Assembly (NCBI GenBank): GCA_002361155.1
Contig: DERZ01000049.1
Span: forward strand, 6,295 to 20,925
DNA length: 14,631 nt
Reading direction: 5' to 3'
Source of the DNA: Porphyromonadaceae bacterium UBA3327
Lineage (GTDB): Bacteria; Bacteroidota; Bacteroidia; Bacteroidales; Muribaculaceae
In this document: positions 6,406-13,774 of the stretch, one piece after another
Layout: each line of letters starts with the position of its first letter
How positions within the stretch are numbered: the first letter of the stretch is position 1
Notes under the pieces: model-generated
Databases searched by the model: none
The model's input: the letters and a program-made list of their open reading frames with translations, nothing else
What the model was told of the DNA's origin: nothing
Position numbers and translations under genes: made by a program

Positions 6406-7124
6406 TTCGACCTGTCCTTTCTCTCCTTTGCGGCAGCCCCTCCATTCCTGACTCGATATTTCCCTGCAACATGTCCCAACGCCTGGTTCAGGTCAGAACT
6501 GTAAAAGAATATCAGCAACGCCACCCCTATGCATATAGAGGCATCGGCAATATTGAAAATGTAGGCAAAAAATTCGTAGAAAGTACCGCCCACACCAGGA
6601 ATCCATTCAGGCCAGTAGAATGAGAAGAGAGGAAAATACAACATGTCGACCACTCTCCCTTCGAACCATGTGGAATAACCGCCGTCAGAAGGGAAAAGCA
6701 CTGCTGTAGCCGGCGGCATGGGATTGTCGAAGATCACTCCGTAGAACACACAGTCGAAAATATTTCCTGCGGCGCCTGCCGTGATAAGGGCCACGGCGAT
6801 GACGAATCCCTTGCTGAGCCCCGGTATTTTCCGCACCGATGTCAGAGCCCATACCAGCAGACCTACTGCCACGATGCGGGCAAAGGTAAGGAAAATCTTG
6901 CTGGTCAGCTCCAGACCGAAGGCCATGCCGTTGTTCTCGATAAACTTTATATGCCACCATGATAAGAATGGCAAGTCTTCCCCGAGGTAAAAATGCGTCT
7001 TGACGTAGAACTTCACCGCCTGGTCGGCGATGACCACCAGAAGAACGACTAAAAGAGCAAGCCATCCGGCATTGCCTGACGCTTTGCCGGAGGCTTGCTT
7101 CCTCAATTCTGTATTATCGCCCAT
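6402..7124 (-). CDS. lspA: Lipoprotein signal peptidase (signal peptidase II)
   Basis: LspA cleaves the signal peptide of diacylglyceryl-modified prolipoproteins in the inner membrane. Hydrophobic segments lie at about 20-40, 78-96, 106-128 and 184-208. Conserved motifs include FIENNGMAFG (61-70), GAAGNIFD with the first catalytic aspartate D124, VVDMLYFP (158-165), and FNIADASI with the second catalytic aspartate D194. At 240 residues it is longer than the about 165-residue proteobacterial enzyme; the extra length is in the loop at 132-157, the segment 167-185 and a basic C-terminal tail, as is usual in Bacteroidetes. It starts 4 bp after ileS and overlaps the downstream lipoprotein gene by 4 bp. 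It is the expected globomycin target. Confidence 0.95.
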   Translation of the reverse strand: MGDNTELRKQASGKASGNAGWLALLVVLLVVIADQAVKFYVKTHFYLGEDLPFLSWWHIKFIENNGMAFGLELTSKIFLTFARIVAVGLLVWALTSVRKIPGLSKGFVIAVALITAGAAGNIFDCVFYGVIFDNPMPPATAVLFPSDGGYSTWFEGRVVDMLYFPLFSFYWPEWIPGVGGTFYEFFAYIFNIADASICIGVALLIFFYSSDLNQALGHVAGKYRVRNGGAAAKERKDRSK

Positions 7125-7128
7125 ATTG

Positions 7129-10100
7129 CTATTTTCTCACGACTTTGGCGAGCACCTTCTCCCCGTCGATGTCGAGTTCGACGGCACCGTCAACATCGCA
7201 GACGGAATCAACCCTTACGGAGTCGGCAAGTGTCTGAGCGGCGATATAGTCGCCGAAAGCAGCCACTGCCTCCGCCACTGCCGGCACATCTGAAAGCACC
7301 ACATCGACCTTGTCGGTAATCTCGAAATCCGAAGACTTGCGGATGTTCTGAATCCGGTTGATAAGTTCGCGGGCCATTCCTTCGTTTCTCAGTTCCGGAG
7401 TTACGGTTACATCAAGAGCCACAGTGATGTTTCCGTCGTTGGCCACGAGCCATCCGGGTATATCTTCAGGAATAATCTCCACGTCGTCGAGAGTGATTTC
7501 CGGAGCGTCGGACAGCTCGGAGAAAACGAAACGGCCATCCTTCTCAAGCGCCGCTATCTCGCGGCCATCCATGGCCGCGATACGTTTGCCGAGATCCTTC
7601 ATGATCTTGCCGTAACGCGGGCCGAGTTTCTTGAAATCGGCCTTGACCCGTTTCACAAGACCACTTTCCTCATTGTCGACAATCTTGAGTTCCTTCACAT
7701 TCACCTCATCGCGCACGATCTTCCCGATCATCTCCACATCGGCGCGCTGCGCGTCGTTCATCACGGGGACAAGGAGAGTCTGGAGCGGCTGACGCACCTT
7801 GAGATTGACCTTGCGACGCAATGCGAGCACATTGCTCGAGAGTACCTGCGCGAGAGCCATGCGGCGCTCGAGATCGATATTCACAAGTCCGCTGTCAGAC
7901 GCGGGGAAGTCGGCAAGATGCACCGAAGCGTAACGACCGTCTTCAGATGCGGGTGCCACAAGATCGCCGTAGAGTCTGTCGGAATAGAAAGGAGCGAACG
8001 GAGCCATCAGCAGAGCCACGGTCTTCAGACATTCATGGAGTGTCTGGTAAGCCGCAAGCTTGTCGGAATCCATCTCTCCGGCCCAGAAGCGTTTGCGGTT
8101 GAGACGCACATACCAGTTGGAAAGATTTGAATTTACGAACTCCTCTATGGCACGGGCGCCCCTGGTCGGCTCATAATCGTCGAGCGCTGCCTCCACCTCC
8201 GCGATCAGCGTGTTGAGAAGCGAAAGAATCCACCTGTCTATTTCCGGGCGCTCCGGGACAGGCACCTGAGGCTCTGTGCCGGAGAAACCGTCGACATTGG
8301 CATACAAGGCAAAGAACTTATAGGTGTTGTACAGCGTGCCGAAGAGCTTGCGGCTCGATTCGGCCACACCCTCCTCGTCATACTTCAGATTGTCCCATGG
8401 CGATGAATTGGAAATCATATACCAGCGGACAGGGTCGGATCCGAACCGCTCTATATTGTCGAACGGATTGATGGCGTTGCCAAGACGTTTCGACATTTTG
8501 TTGCCGTTCTTGTCCAGAACGAGGCCGTTTGAGATCACGGCCTTGTATGCCACCGAGTCAAACACCATCCCTGCTATGGCATGCAGCGTGAAGAACCATC
8601 CGCGTGTCTGATCCACTCCCTCCGCGATGAAATCGGCAGGATAGACCTCCTTGGAATCGAGCAGCTCCCTGTTTTCGAAAGGATAATGAATCTGGGCGTA
8701 AGGCATGGCGCCCGAATCGAACCACACGTCGATAAGATCCGTCTCGCGGCGCATCGGTAAGCCGGAGGGACTTACGAGAATTATGTCGTCGACGTATGGA
8801 CGGTGGATGTCAAAAAGGTCATAATTCTCTCTGGTGAACACACCAGGACGAAATCCTTTGGCCTTGAGAGGATTCTCCTTCATAAAGCCTTTTTTCACGG
8901 CTTCGTCCGCACGGTCCGACAATTCCTGATAGCTGCCGATCACGGTCTCTTCGCGGCCGTCCTCGGTGCGCCATATCGGCAGAGGCGTTCCCCAGTAGCG
9001 CGAGCGGGAAAGATTCCAGTCCTGCACATTCTCAAGCCATTTGCCGAAGCGACCGGTTCCAGTGGAGGCCGGTTTCCACTTGATTGTTCCGTTGAGCTCG
9101 ATGAGCCGTTCGCGTGCCTTGGGAGTGCGGATAAACCAACTGTCGAGCGGATAATAGAGAATCGGCTTGTCGGTACGCCAGCAGTGCGGATAATTGTGTA
9201 CATGCTTCTCTGTGCGGAACGCCTTCCCATCCTTCTTGAGTTCAAGACAGAGCACGACGTTGAGGTCCTCAGCCGATGAAGCCGCCTTTTCGTCATACTT
9301 TCCGTCTGGATTGAAACGCGGATCGTAAGCGTTTTTCACATATTCGCCGGCATGATCAGAGTAAAGAGGCACGTTCATGCACTTTTGCACAAATTCAGAC
9401 GCAAGCTCGTCTGTCAGATAGAATTTGCCCTGCAGATCCACCATGGGGCGAGTCTCTCCCCTCCGGTTGATCATGAACAGCGCGGGGATACCGGCAGCCT
9501 TGGCCACTTTGGCATCATCGGCACCGAATGTCGGAGCGATATGCACGATACCGGTACCATCCTCGGTGGTGACATAATCACCTTCGATCACGCGGAATGC
9601 CCTCTCAGCTATCTCCACGAACGATTCTTTCCCGACATTGTAGACTTTATCGGGATGTCCGGCTGCGTAGTCGCGCACATATTCAGGCGAGATGTCGTCG
9701 AGCTTCTCCGTGGGTTTCACCCAGGGGATCAGCTGCGCGTAATGCATCCCGGTAAGTTCCGGGCCGGCCCAGCGGCCTACCTCCCTGTAAGGCACCACCT
9801 TGTCTCCGGGCTTGAAACCATCCATAGGGGCATCTTTGCCCTCTTTCTTGAAATAGGCTCCCACAAGGTCCTCTGCGAGAACGGCGGTGATTGGTTCGCC
9901 GGTATAGGGATTGTATGTGCGGAGTGCCACATAGTTGATTTTCGGACCCACGCAAAGCGCTGTGTTGGAAGGAAGAGTCCATGGAGTTGTGGTCCATGCC
10001 ATGAAATATGGACGTCCCCATCCTTTCATTTCCTCCTTTGGATCCAGAATCTCGAAAAGTACTGTGGCAGTGAGATCCTTCACATCGCGGTAACATCCAG

Positions 10101-10698
10101 GCTGGTTTAGCTCATGCGAGCTGAGACCGGTTCCGGCAGCCGGAGAATAAGGCTGGATGGTGTATCCTTTGTAAAGGTATCCTTTATCGTATAGCTGCTT
10201 CAGAAGCCACCATACCGATTCGATATATCTGTTGTCGTAGGTTATGTAGGGGTTGTCGAGATCCACCCAGTATCCCATCCTGTGGGTAAGGTCGGTCCAT
10301 TCTTTGGTATACTTCATCACCTCCTTGCGACAGGCGGCGTTGTAATCGTCCACAGAGATTTTAGAGCCGATGTCCTCCTTTGTGATTCCGAGCGTCTTCT
10401 CCACGCCGAGTTCCACGGGAAGACCATGGGTGTCCCATCCGGCCTTGCGCTTTACATGGAAACCCTTCATCGTCTTGTAGCGGCACACTATATCCTTGAT
10501 TGTGCGAGCCATGACATGGTGGATCCCCGGCATTCCGTTGGCCGATGGAGGACCTTCGTAAAAGACAAACGTCGGACAGCCCTCGCGTTCCTTCATCGAA
10601 CGGACGAAAAGGTCGTGGGCATCCCAATCTCCAAGCACCTCTTTATTGATGTCGGAAAGATTCAGCTGCTTGCTGTATTCCTTGAATTTTTTATTCAT
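7129..10698 (-). CDS. ileS: Isoleucine--tRNA ligase, type-2-like, with GIHH signature
   Basis: IleRS attaches isoleucine to tRNA-Ile in the cytoplasm. The protein has 1189 residues, longer than the about 940 of E. coli, as in eukaryote-like type 2 enzymes. The class I signature, normally HxGH, reads G58-I59-H60-H61 after PPSANGMP. The rest of the core is intact: KRKAGWDTHGLPVE (80-93 region), and the KMSKR loop at 734-738. The editing (CP1) domain shows the threonine-rich TTTPWTLPSN (236-245) and GTGIVHIAPTFGADD (381-395), so it should hydrolyse Val-tRNA-Ile. The anticodon-binding domain follows (about 800-970), and a long C-terminal extension replaces the bacterial zinc finger. It sits 20 bp after ddl and 4 bp before lspA. 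The swapped signature is known from mupirocin-hyper-resistant type 2 IleRS, so natural resistance is a likely consequence. Confidence 0.97.
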   Translation of the reverse strand: MNKKFKEYSKQLNLSDINKEVLGDWDAHDLFVRSMKEREGCPTFVFYEGPPSANGMPGIHHVMARTIKDIVCRYKTMKGFHVKRKAGWDTHGLPVELGVEKTLGITKEDIGSKISVDDYNAACRKEVMKYTKEWTDLTHRMGYWVDLDNPYITYDNRYIESVWWLLKQLYDKGYLYKGYTIQPYSPAAGTGLSSHELNQPGCYRDVKDLTATVLFEILDPKEEMKGWGRPYFMAWTTTPWTLPSNTALCVGPKINYVALRTYNPYTGEPITAVLAEDLVGAYFKKEGKDAPMDGFKPGDKVVPYREVGRWAGPELTGMHYAQLIPWVKPTEKLDDISPEYVRDYAAGHPDKVYNVGKESFVEIAERAFRVIEGDYVTTEDGTGIVHIAPTFGADDAKVAKAAGIPALFMINRRGETRPMVDLQGKFYLTDELASEFVQKCMNVPLYSDHAGEYVKNAYDPRFNPDGKYDEKAASSAEDLNVVLCLELKKDGKAFRTEKHVHNYPHCWRTDKPILYYPLDSWFIRTPKARERLIELNGTIKWKPASTGTGRFGKWLENVQDWNLSRSRYWGTPLPIWRTEDGREETVIGSYQELSDRADEAVKKGFMKENPLKAKGFRPGVFTRENYDLFDIHRPYVDDIILVSPSGLPMRRETDLIDVWFDSGAMPYAQIHYPFENRELLDSKEVYPADFIAEGVDQTRGWFFTLHAIAGMVFDSVAYKAVISNGLVLDKNGNKMSKRLGNAINPFDNIERFGSDPVRWYMISNSSPWDNLKYDEEGVAESSRKLFGTLYNTYKFFALYANVDGFSGTEPQVPVPERPEIDRWILSLLNTLIAEVEAALDDYEPTRGARAIEEFVNSNLSNWYVRLNRKRFWAGEMDSDKLAAYQTLHECLKTVALLMAPFAPFYSDRLYGDLVAPASEDGRYASVHLADFPASDSGLVNIDLERRMALAQVLSSNVLALRRKVNLKVRQPLQTLLVPVMNDAQRADVEMIGKIVRDEVNVKELKIVDNEESGLVKRVKADFKKLGPRYGKIMKDLGKRIAAMDGREIAALEKDGRFVFSELSDAPEITLDDVEIIPEDIPGWLVANDGNITVALDVTVTPELRNEGMARELINRIQNIRKSSDFEITDKVDVVLSDVPAVAEAVAAFGDYIAAQTLADSVRVDSVCDVDGAVELDIDGEKVLAKVVRK

Positions 10699-10718
10699 AA
10701 GGGGATTCGTGTATTATC

Positions 10719-11933
10719 TTAACCTTTAAATTTCGGGGATTTAGCGCCTTTCACGCCACCCTTGGTACCGCCCCCGAGTGCAAAAATGTTGCGGTCGTAA
10801 GTGAAAGTCTTGCGGTCTGCGGCGCGTTTGCGCTTGAGGGCAAGCGCCACGAGCCGGTCCATCAGCTGCGTGAAACTTATTCCAGAGGCCTCCCAGAGAT
10901 AGAATGAGAGCGAGCCGGGGATAGTGTTGATCTCGTTGACATATACTGAGTTGTCTTTCTCGTCGATCATCACGTCGATTCGGCTCACGCCATGGCAGGA
11001 AAGCACACGGAATGTATCGGACGCCATATTGCGGATCCGCCCGGTCATGTCGGCCGGAAGTTCGGCCGGTATCCGTTTGTCGCTGCTCTGCATTCCGGCG
11101 TTGGTCTTGGTGCCTCCCATGTACTTGTCCTCATAGCTGAGGAAATCGCCGCTCTTGATGGGCTCTTCGAGCACGGAACTGATGCGTTCGTCGGTATCGC
11201 CGAGCACCGAGCAGTTTATCTCCTTGAGGTTCTCGATCATGTGCTCCACTATGATGCGCTGCGAGAACTTCTCTGCGTTATTGATCTTTTCAATCAGTGC
11301 GGCGCGGTCGGCGGCTTTTCCGATGCCGACACTGGAGCCTAAGTTTGCAGGCTTCACAATCACCGGATAACCGAGTTTCTCCTCAACACGAGCGACTATC
11401 GCGTCCTTGCCGGAGTTCCATTCATGGTCGGTGAACCACACATAATCCACCACCGGGATACCCTCCGAGCGGAGAATCATCTTCATGGTGATCTTGTCCA
11501 TACCGTTCGCCGAAGAGAGCGTATTGCAACCGGCATACGGAATACCTATGGTCTCGAGCACACCCTCGAAGATGCCGTCCTCCACTGTGGTGCCGTGAAG
11601 CACGGGAACCGCCACATGGAGCTCCGCCGCCACCGGATTGCGCTTGGAGAACATACCGGTGTTGACCTTATAAAGATTATAGTCGCCATACTCAGGACGC
11701 ATGAATACCTCCTCGGACTCTGCCACAAGCCGGTTCATATCGCGGTAATTGCGTATGTCGAGCAACTTCGGCCCGGTGTACCATCGTCCCTGCTTCGAAA
11801 TATAGATGGGGACAATCTCATATTTCTCCTTATCGAAAGCCGCAATGGCCTGCAGCGCGGATATTACAGAAATCTCATGCTCGACGGAACGTCCGCCGAA
11901 AAATACTGCTACATTCGTTTTCATCTCTGTCAT
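10719..11933 (-). CDS. ddl: D-alanine--D-alanine ligase
   Basis: Ddl joins two D-alanines with ATP to make the dipeptide ending the peptidoglycan stem. The N-terminal domain begins VAVFFGGRSVEHEISVISA (8-26). Then come the conserved PVLHGTTVEDG (110-120), MDK (145-147), the ATP-grasp loop GSSVGIGKA (199-207), and the metal and substrate site VNEINTIPGSLSF (332-344). The omega loop SYEDKYMGG (266-274) contains the tyrosine expected for D-Ala rather than the histidine of D-lactate ligases, so intrinsic vancomycin resistance is not suggested. At 404 residues it is longer than usual; the extra parts are near 50-100 and a basic, glycine-rich tail (371-404). ATG 11933 and ATG 11924 (MKTN) are both possible starts. 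It is first in the ddl-ileS-lspA operon, with a promoter at about 12004. Confidence 0.94.
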   Translation of the reverse strand: MTEMKTNVAVFFGGRSVEHEISVISALQAIAAFDKEKYEIVPIYISKQGRWYTGPKLLDIRNYRDMNRLVAESEEVFMRPEYGDYNLYKVNTGMFSKRNPVAAELHVAVPVLHGTTVEDGIFEGVLETIGIPYAGCNTLSSANGMDKITMKMILRSEGIPVVDYVWFTDHEWNSGKDAIVARVEEKLGYPVIVKPANLGSSVGIGKAADRAALIEKINNAEKFSQRIIVEHMIENLKEINCSVLGDTDERISSVLEEPIKSGDFLSYEDKYMGGTKTNAGMQSSDKRIPAELPADMTGRIRNMASDTFRVLSCHGVSRIDVMIDEKDNSVYVNEINTIPGSLSFYLWEASGISFTQLMDRLVALALKRKRAADRKTFTYDRNIFALGGGTKGGVKGAKSPKFKG

Positions 11934-11949
11934 TATGGGATGTATCTAA

Positions 11950-11979
11950 CTCCGCCGGTCCGCCATTGAAGCGGCGGAA
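11950..11979 (-). promoter_or_regulatory. Structured GC-rich segment in the ddl leader
   Basis: On the minus strand TCCGCC can pair with a distal GGCGGA (outer stem), or CCGCC with the nearer GGCGG (inner, 8-nt loop). The two stems share bases and exclude each other. The segment lies between the presumed transcription start and the ddl ATG. A regulatory role is possible but not shown. Confidence 0.3.
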
Positions 11980-12003
11980 TCCATGTCGGTCACATCCAAA
12001 TTG

Positions 12004-12035
12004 CAAAATTACAGAAAAAAAACGAAATCAGGAAA
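12004..12035 (-). promoter_or_regulatory. Promoter of the ddl-ileS-lspA operon
   Basis: On the minus strand TAATTTTG (12011 to 12004) is a perfect TAnnTTTG -7 element. Twenty bases upstream TTTC (12035 to 12032) is one base off the TTTG -33 element. The expected transcription start is near 11997-12000, giving a leader of about 65 nt. Confidence 0.65.
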
Positions 12036-12065
12036 TAAAAAAACATATAGAAATCAATTCAAGAA

Positions 12066-12093
12066 TCAGGAGCCAGACGTCAGGAGTCAGAGG
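12066..12093. repeat. Imperfect tandem repeat, two 14-bp units
   Basis: TCAGGAGCCAGACG (12066-12079) is followed directly by TCAGGAGTCAGAGG (12080-12093), differing at two or three positions. This CAGGAGNCAG type of short repeat appears as intergenic filler in Bacteroidales genomes. Its function is unknown. Confidence 0.6.
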
Positions 12094-12150
12094 GCTATCC
12101 GACGAGGATTTTGCATTATTCGCCGGCTGACTTCCATATCAGTATACTAA

Positions 12151-12188
12151 CGCACCCCAAAAGTCAGATGCGTGACTTTTGGGGTGCG
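12151..12188. repeat. Perfect 16-bp inverted repeat with 6-nt loop
   Basis: CGCACCCCAAAAGTCA (12151-12166) and TGACTTTTGGGGTGCG (12173-12188) are exact reverse complements around GATGCG. It lies 58 bp past the pepD stop, so it could end that transcript, but no U-tract follows on the minus strand. The ACCCCAAAAGT core resembles terminal inverted repeats of some Bacteroidetes insertion sequences, so it may be two IS ends left face to face or a miniature dispersed element. Confidence 0.8.
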
Positions 12189-12246
12189 GTTCATTGCTCC
12201 GGACTGTCATTATTCATATTTCCGTCCGGCCTGATCAGGGCGTGTC

Positions 12247-13710
12247 TTACTTTGCAAGGCGCGTGACCATTTCCTTCAGGAGAATATAGAAATCCTGTAC
12301 GCTCCGGATATTGGCTTTCTCTCCCGGAGAATGGATATCCTTAAGGGTCGGTCCGAAACTTACCATGTCGAGGTTCGGCATCTTCTCGAGGAAGAGTCCG
12401 CACTCGAGACCTGCATGGAGAGCCTCCACTTTTGCCTCTTTTTTGAATATGTCGCGGTAGCTTTCTTCCGCCACCTTCAGGACTTTGCTTGAAGGATTGG
12501 GAGCCCATCCCACGTATGCGTCTTCGAACGTGACTTCCGCACCGATCATACCGAACAGAGCGCTTACCCTGTCGGCGATCTCGTCGCGACGCGAATCGAC
12601 GGAGCTGCGCTGATGGATTGTGATCTCAATTGTTCCGTCGGCGATCATCTTGACCGAGGCGAGATTGTCGGAAGTCTCGATCAGCCCTTCGATAGCTGTC
12701 GACATTCCCTGCACGCCGTTGGGACATGCAAACAGTGCTGCAATGAGCCTGTGGGCCGTATCGTGGGCAATAACTTCCGCAAGAGGCTTGACCTCTGTCA
12801 CTTCAAAGATGAATTCCTTGTTCTCGGTAGCCTCGAACTCTTTATGCACCATTACGTCGAACTCCCGGGCGTATGCCTTGAACGCCTCGGCGTCCTCACG
12901 GGCCACGGCCACCACCGCCATAGCGTCACGCGGAATTGCATTGGCAAGGCCTCCGCCGTCGATTTCACCAAGTTCGAGAGGAGCAATACGGTTTGCCTCC
13001 CAGAGGAACCGCGCGAGCTGCTGGTTGGCGTTGGCGCGTCCAAGACCTATTTCCATGCCGGAATGTCCGCCCTTGAGATCGGCTATCCTCACTTTGAAGA
13101 ATTCAGCCGAGACCGGAGCCGGTTCCTTAGTATAGGGAAGACGGCATATCGTGACTTTTCCGCCGGCGCATCCAACCACAAGCTGTCCCATCTCCTCGGA
13201 ATCCAGATTAAGAAGGATATCGCCGGTGACGAATCCTTTCTGCAGACCGTTGGCACCTATCAGCCCCTGCTCCTCATCCACAGTGAGAAGAGCCTCGAGG
13301 GGACCATGCTTAAGATCGGGGTCGATGAGACATGCCATTGCGGCGGCACATCCCATACCGTTATCAGCGCCGAGAGTCGTTCCGTCGGCACGGACCCACT
13401 CTCCGTCCACAACCGTGACGATCGGGTCGTTGAAGAAGTCATGCTCCTTGTCGCCCGATTTTTCAGCCACCATGTCCTGATGTCCCTGCAGAATCACCAC
13501 AGGGGCGCTTTCGAGACCGGGAGTGGCCGGCACACGCATCATCACGTTGCCTACATCATCGGTGTGACACTCTATGTCGTGACGCTTTGCCCAGTCCACA
13601 AGAAACGCTTTCATTTTATCAAGATGATGCGTGGGACGGGGCACTTTCGTAATTTCATCAAATATTTCCCAGACCAGTTTAGGCTGGAGATCAGTGATTT
13701 TCATGCTCAT
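12247..13710 (-). CDS. pepD: Aminoacyl-histidine dipeptidase (PepD, M20 family)
   Basis: PepD is a cytosolic zinc dipeptidase that cleaves Xaa-His and other unblocked dipeptides. The 487-residue length is normal (E. coli 485). Metal and catalytic residues are visible: H77 and D79 in GHQDM, bridging D116 in GADNG, the general base/ligand pair in DEEQG (145-149), and D170 in LDSEE. The lid/dimerisation domain (about 206-390) contains KGGHSGMEIG, and the last ligand is the histidine of the C-terminal DIHSPGE. ATG 13710 and ATG 13704 are both possible. A TAATTTTG motif 2 bp upstream of the first ATG would, if used, place the transcription start close to the second ATG. A paralog's C-terminus lies at 14506-14631, beyond the muramidase gene. 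Confidence 0.95.
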   Translation of the reverse strand: MSMKITDLQPKLVWEIFDEITKVPRPTHHLDKMKAFLVDWAKRHDIECHTDDVGNVMMRVPATPGLESAPVVILQGHQDMVAEKSGDKEHDFFNDPIVTVVDGEWVRADGTTLGADNGMGCAAAMACLIDPDLKHGPLEALLTVDEEQGLIGANGLQKGFVTGDILLNLDSEEMGQLVVGCAGGKVTICRLPYTKEPAPVSAEFFKVRIADLKGGHSGMEIGLGRANANQQLARFLWEANRIAPLELGEIDGGGLANAIPRDAMAVVAVAREDAEAFKAYAREFDVMVHKEFEATENKEFIFEVTEVKPLAEVIAHDTAHRLIAALFACPNGVQGMSTAIEGLIETSDNLASVKMIADGTIEITIHQRSSVDSRRDEIADRVSALFGMIGAEVTFEDAYVGWAPNPSSKVLKVAEESYRDIFKKEAKVEALHAGLECGLFLEKMPNLDMVSFGPTLKDIHSPGEKANIRSVQDFYILLKEMVTRLAK

Positions 13711-13711
13711 T

Positions 13712-13719
13712 CAAAATTA
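13712..13719 (-). promoter_or_regulatory. Possible -7 element directly before pepD
   Basis: On the minus strand TAATTTTG matches TAnnTTTG, and it shares the 11 bases CTGTAATTTTG with the ddl promoter. No -33 TTTG is found at 19-21 bases upstream. It ends only 1 base before ATG 13710, so a transcript from it would be leaderless or start at ATG 13704. It may be chance. Confidence 0.35.
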
Positions 13720-13753
13720 CAGTTTCGATTTTTACAGTAATATCCGGAGATTT

Positions 13754-13774
13754 TTGCCGGCTATATGCCGGCAA
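13754..13774. repeat. Hairpin directly after the muramidase stop
   Basis: TTGCCGGC (13754-13761) and GCCGGCAA (13767-13774) are perfect 8-bp arms around TATAT and abut the muramidase stop codon. On the minus strand the hairpin is followed by A-rich sequence, not T, so it is not a classical terminator. It may protect the 3' end or partly separate this gene from pepD. Confidence 0.55.

Larger units (their letters stand above)
11934..12246. other. Intergenic region between pepD and ddl
   Basis: No coding frame is convincing in this 313-bp spacer. From right to left on the minus strand it holds a perfect 16-bp inverted repeat (12151-12188), an imperfect 14-bp tandem repeat (12066-12093), an AT-rich tract (12001-12060) with the ddl -7 element, and a GC-rich leader (11950-11979) with competing short stems. 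Confidence 0.7.

Noticed and set aside
7559..7580. Near-perfect palindrome TCGCGGCCAT-CC-ATGGCCGCGA inside ileS
   Set aside because: It lies in well-conserved coding sequence (IAAMDGREIAA) and follows from GC-rich codons; no structure-related role is suggested.
8803..9279. Long plus-strand open frame (158 codons) within ileS
   Set aside because: It is antisense to highly conserved IleRS core sequence, has no promoter, and shows shadow-frame composition.
10719..11933. Vancomycin-resistance-type D-Ala-D-Lac ligase
   Set aside because: The omega loop has tyrosines (SYEDKYM) as in D-Ala-D-Ala ligases, and no vanH/vanX-like genes are adjacent.
12613..13740. Long plus-strand open frame (375 codons) opposite pepD
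   Set aside because: It is antisense to a full-length PepD with all metal ligands; the His/Cys/Arg-rich composition is that of a shadow frame caused by codon bias.
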